Both the position numbers and the translations under genes were made by a program. The notes beneath the pieces are model-generated. The model had not been told where the DNA came from and searched no databases. It saw nothing but the letters and a program-made list of their open reading frames with translations. Positions 62,604-64,000 of a DNA stretch of 64,000 nt are shown here, piece after piece (positions within the stretch are counted from its first letter, which is position 1; each line of letters opens with the position of its first letter). Origin of the DNA: Hymenobacter plasmatis (GTDB lineage Bacteria; Bacteroidota; Bacteroidia; Cytophagales; Hymenobacteraceae); NCBI RefSeq assembly GCF_020711255.1, contig NZ_JAJFAW010000017.1, forward strand, positions 58,889 through 122,888. Direction: 5' to 3'.

Positions 62604-63971
62604 ATGCAAAAACCGTATCTGAATACCCGCCTAGCTTCTTGGCTGTTGAGTGGCTCGCTGCTCGCCACAACTTCCTTTTTTGTGGGATGCTCACGAGACA
62701 CAGTTGCTCCGTCAAGCTCGGCGGTAAGTCTAACCTCTGATTCAAAGGCCGACGACGTGATTCCCGGTCATTACATTGTGGTATTGAAAGACGGTGCGGT
62801 GGCTACCGCACCCTCCGATGACTACCAGGAGAAAGTAAAGAAAGTAAAAGCAGCAGCCCAGGGCTTGCTGAAAGGCAAAGGCCTTCGCCCGGATGCAGTA
62901 GGCGTCGCCTATGGCCACGTACTGAAGGGTTTCGCCGCTAGCCTCACGCCGCAGCAAGCAGCTGACCTGGCCCGCGATGGCCAAGTGAGCTACGTAGAGG
63001 CAGACCGCATTATCTCCTTGGGCAAGCCCCTGAAAGCCCCCAGAGGCACGGCCCCTGCACCAGCCCCTGCACCAGCACCAGCTCCCGCGCCAGCACCAGC
63101 TCCGGCACCCGCTCCTACTGACCCGACCCCGGCTCCGGCTCCGGCCCCGGCCCCGGTTCCTACTTACCCTGTTCCGGCTCCGACTGACCCCAACATTATT
63201 TATCAGCCTGTTCCTTATGGCGTGGCCCGGGTGGGCACGGGCGATGGCACGGGCAAAACCGCCTGGATTATCGACACGGGCATCGACCTGAGCCACCCCG
63301 ACCTGAACGTGGATGCCACCCGCAGCCGCTCGTTCCTGACCACCGGAACCGACTACTATACTCCCCAGGATGCCAACGGCCACGGCACGCACGTAGCCGG
63401 CACCATTGGCGCCAAGAACAACTCCTTCGGCGTAGTTGGGGTAGCCGCTAATGCCACCGTAGTAGCCGTACGGGTGCTCGACGCCAACGGCAGCGGCTCC
63501 TCTTCGGATGTGATTGCCGGTATCGATTACGTGGCGGCCAACGGCAAGGCCGGCGACGTAGCCAACATGAGCCTCGGCGGTGGCCTTTCGCAGGCGCTTG
63601 ATGATGCGGTGCTCAATGCTTCCAACAAGGGCATCCTCTTTGCCCTGGCTGCTGGCAACAGCGCCTTGGATGCCAACCAGAGCTCGCCCGGCCGCGTGAA
63701 TGGCCCGAACATCTTCACCGTTTCGGCCATGGACCAGACCGACACCTGGGCGTACTTCTCGAATTACGGCAACCCGCCCATTGATGTGTGCATGCCCGGC
63801 TACAACATCTATTCTACTTATATCGGCGGTGGCTACGCCACGATGAGCGGCACCTCGATGGCCACGCCCCACATGGCCGGTGTGCTGCTGATGCGCGGCC
63901 GCAACTTCTCAACCAGCGGCACGGTGAAGAACGACCCGGACGGCAACGCCGACCCGATTGCGCACCTCTAA
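62604..63971 (+). CDS. Secreted subtilisin-like (S8) serine protease
   Basis: 455 residues. A lipobox-type signal peptide (SFFVGC near residue 29) suggests lipidation. An inhibitor I9 propeptide follows (about 50-135; HYIVVLKDG, GFAASLTPQQAADLARDGQV in part). A Pro-Ala linker occupies about 150-195 (PAPAPAP-type, interrupted by TDPTP). The catalytic domain has Asp224 (IIDTGIDLSHPDL), His260 (NGHGTHVAGTIGA) and Ser418 (GTSMATPHMAGV), with an AAGNS oxyanion Asn. It ends shortly after the catalytic Ser, with no C-terminal T9SS sorting domain seen. ATG start. Substrate unknown. Confidence 0.95.
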   Translation: MQKPYLNTRLASWLLSGSLLATTSFFVGCSRDTVAPSSSAVSLTSDSKADDVIPGHYIVVLKDGAVATAPSDDYQEKVKKVKAAAQGLLKGKGLRPDAVGVAYGHVLKGFAASLTPQQAADLARDGQVSYVEADRIISLGKPLKAPRGTAPAPAPAPAPAPAPAPAPAPAPTDPTPAPAPAPAPVPTYPVPAPTDPNIIYQPVPYGVARVGTGDGTGKTAWIIDTGIDLSHPDLNVDATRSRSFLTTGTDYYTPQDANGHGTHVAGTIGAKNNSFGVVGVAANATVVAVRVLDANGSGSSSDVIAGIDYVAANGKAGDVANMSLGGGLSQALDDAVLNASNKGILFALAAGNSALDANQSSPGRVNGPNIFTVSAMDQTDTWAYFSNYGNPPIDVCMPGYNIYSTYIGGGYATMSGTSMATPHMAGVLLMRGRNFSTSGTVKNDPDGNADPIAHL

Positions 63972-64000
63972 GCTGCTTCGGCTCTATTGCTAACAATGAA

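Noticed and set aside
63050..63190. GC-rich tandem repeat CCAGCTCC/CCGGCTCC as a microsatellite
   Set aside because: It encodes the Pro-Ala linker of the protease in frame; it may vary in length but is explained by the protein.

Overview
The window looks like a chromosomal segment from a GC-rich member of the Bacteroidota, most likely Hymenobacter or a close relative in the Cytophagales. The reasons are TonB-dependent receptors with carboxypeptidase-like N-terminal domains, DUF4249 lipoproteins, a LytTR response regulator, a BlaI/BlaR1 pair with a TonB-type tail, Bacteroidota -7 boxes (TAnnTTTG) and few Shine-Dalgarno sequences, all in about 60-65% GC coding DNA. The genus is inferred from content; no rRNA or tRNA gene is present to confirm it.

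Layout. (1) 1-5595, minus strand: a nucleotide-sugar operon read right to left (WbpD-like acetyltransferase, UDP-sugar dehydrogenase, galE, rfbB, UDP-GlcNAc 4-epimerase-like gene, 5' end of rfbA). Three of its junctions carry palindromic elements. (2) 5656-27363: a mixed region. Genes of the kynurenine route of tryptophan breakdown (2-aminomuconate-semialdehyde dehydrogenase-like ALDH, 3-hydroxyanthranilate dioxygenase, ACMSD, kynureninase, and kynurenine 3-monooxygenase at 30813) are interleaved with large membrane glycosyltransferase-like proteins, two GT2 enzymes, a GH16-type protein and two lipoproteins that share a predicted beta-sandwich module with one of the membrane proteins. (3) 27435-30230: a TonB-dependent receptor gene broken by an in-frame TAG at codon 59. 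(4) 32266-43066: a LytTR regulator, then a probable operon of secreted protein, STN-type TonB receptor, three tandem DUF4249 lipoproteins and a large MG2/plug-like secreted protein. (5) 43313-48117: polA, two small membrane proteins and a KGG-repeat protein. (6) 48562-55753: a GAF-GAF-AAA-Fis sigma-54 activator divergent from a TolC-UspA-EmrA-EmrB efflux operon. The intergenic region holds two 18-bp operator-like palindromes and a sigma-54-like promoter. (7) 55878-63971: a lipoprotein, blaI-blaR1 with predicted operators embedded in its promoter, a beta-barrel protein, an ECF sigma / anti-sigma pair whose anti-sigma ends in a TonB domain, and a secreted subtilisin-like protease behind an AT-rich leader.

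The strongest leads for undescribed biology are the sigma-54 switch controlling efflux, the interleaving of kynurenine genes with membrane glycosyltransferases and a shared beta-sandwich module, the DUF4249 triplication, and the families of palindromic intergenic elements. No CRISPR array, prophage, insertion-sequence transposase, tRNA or rRNA was seen.
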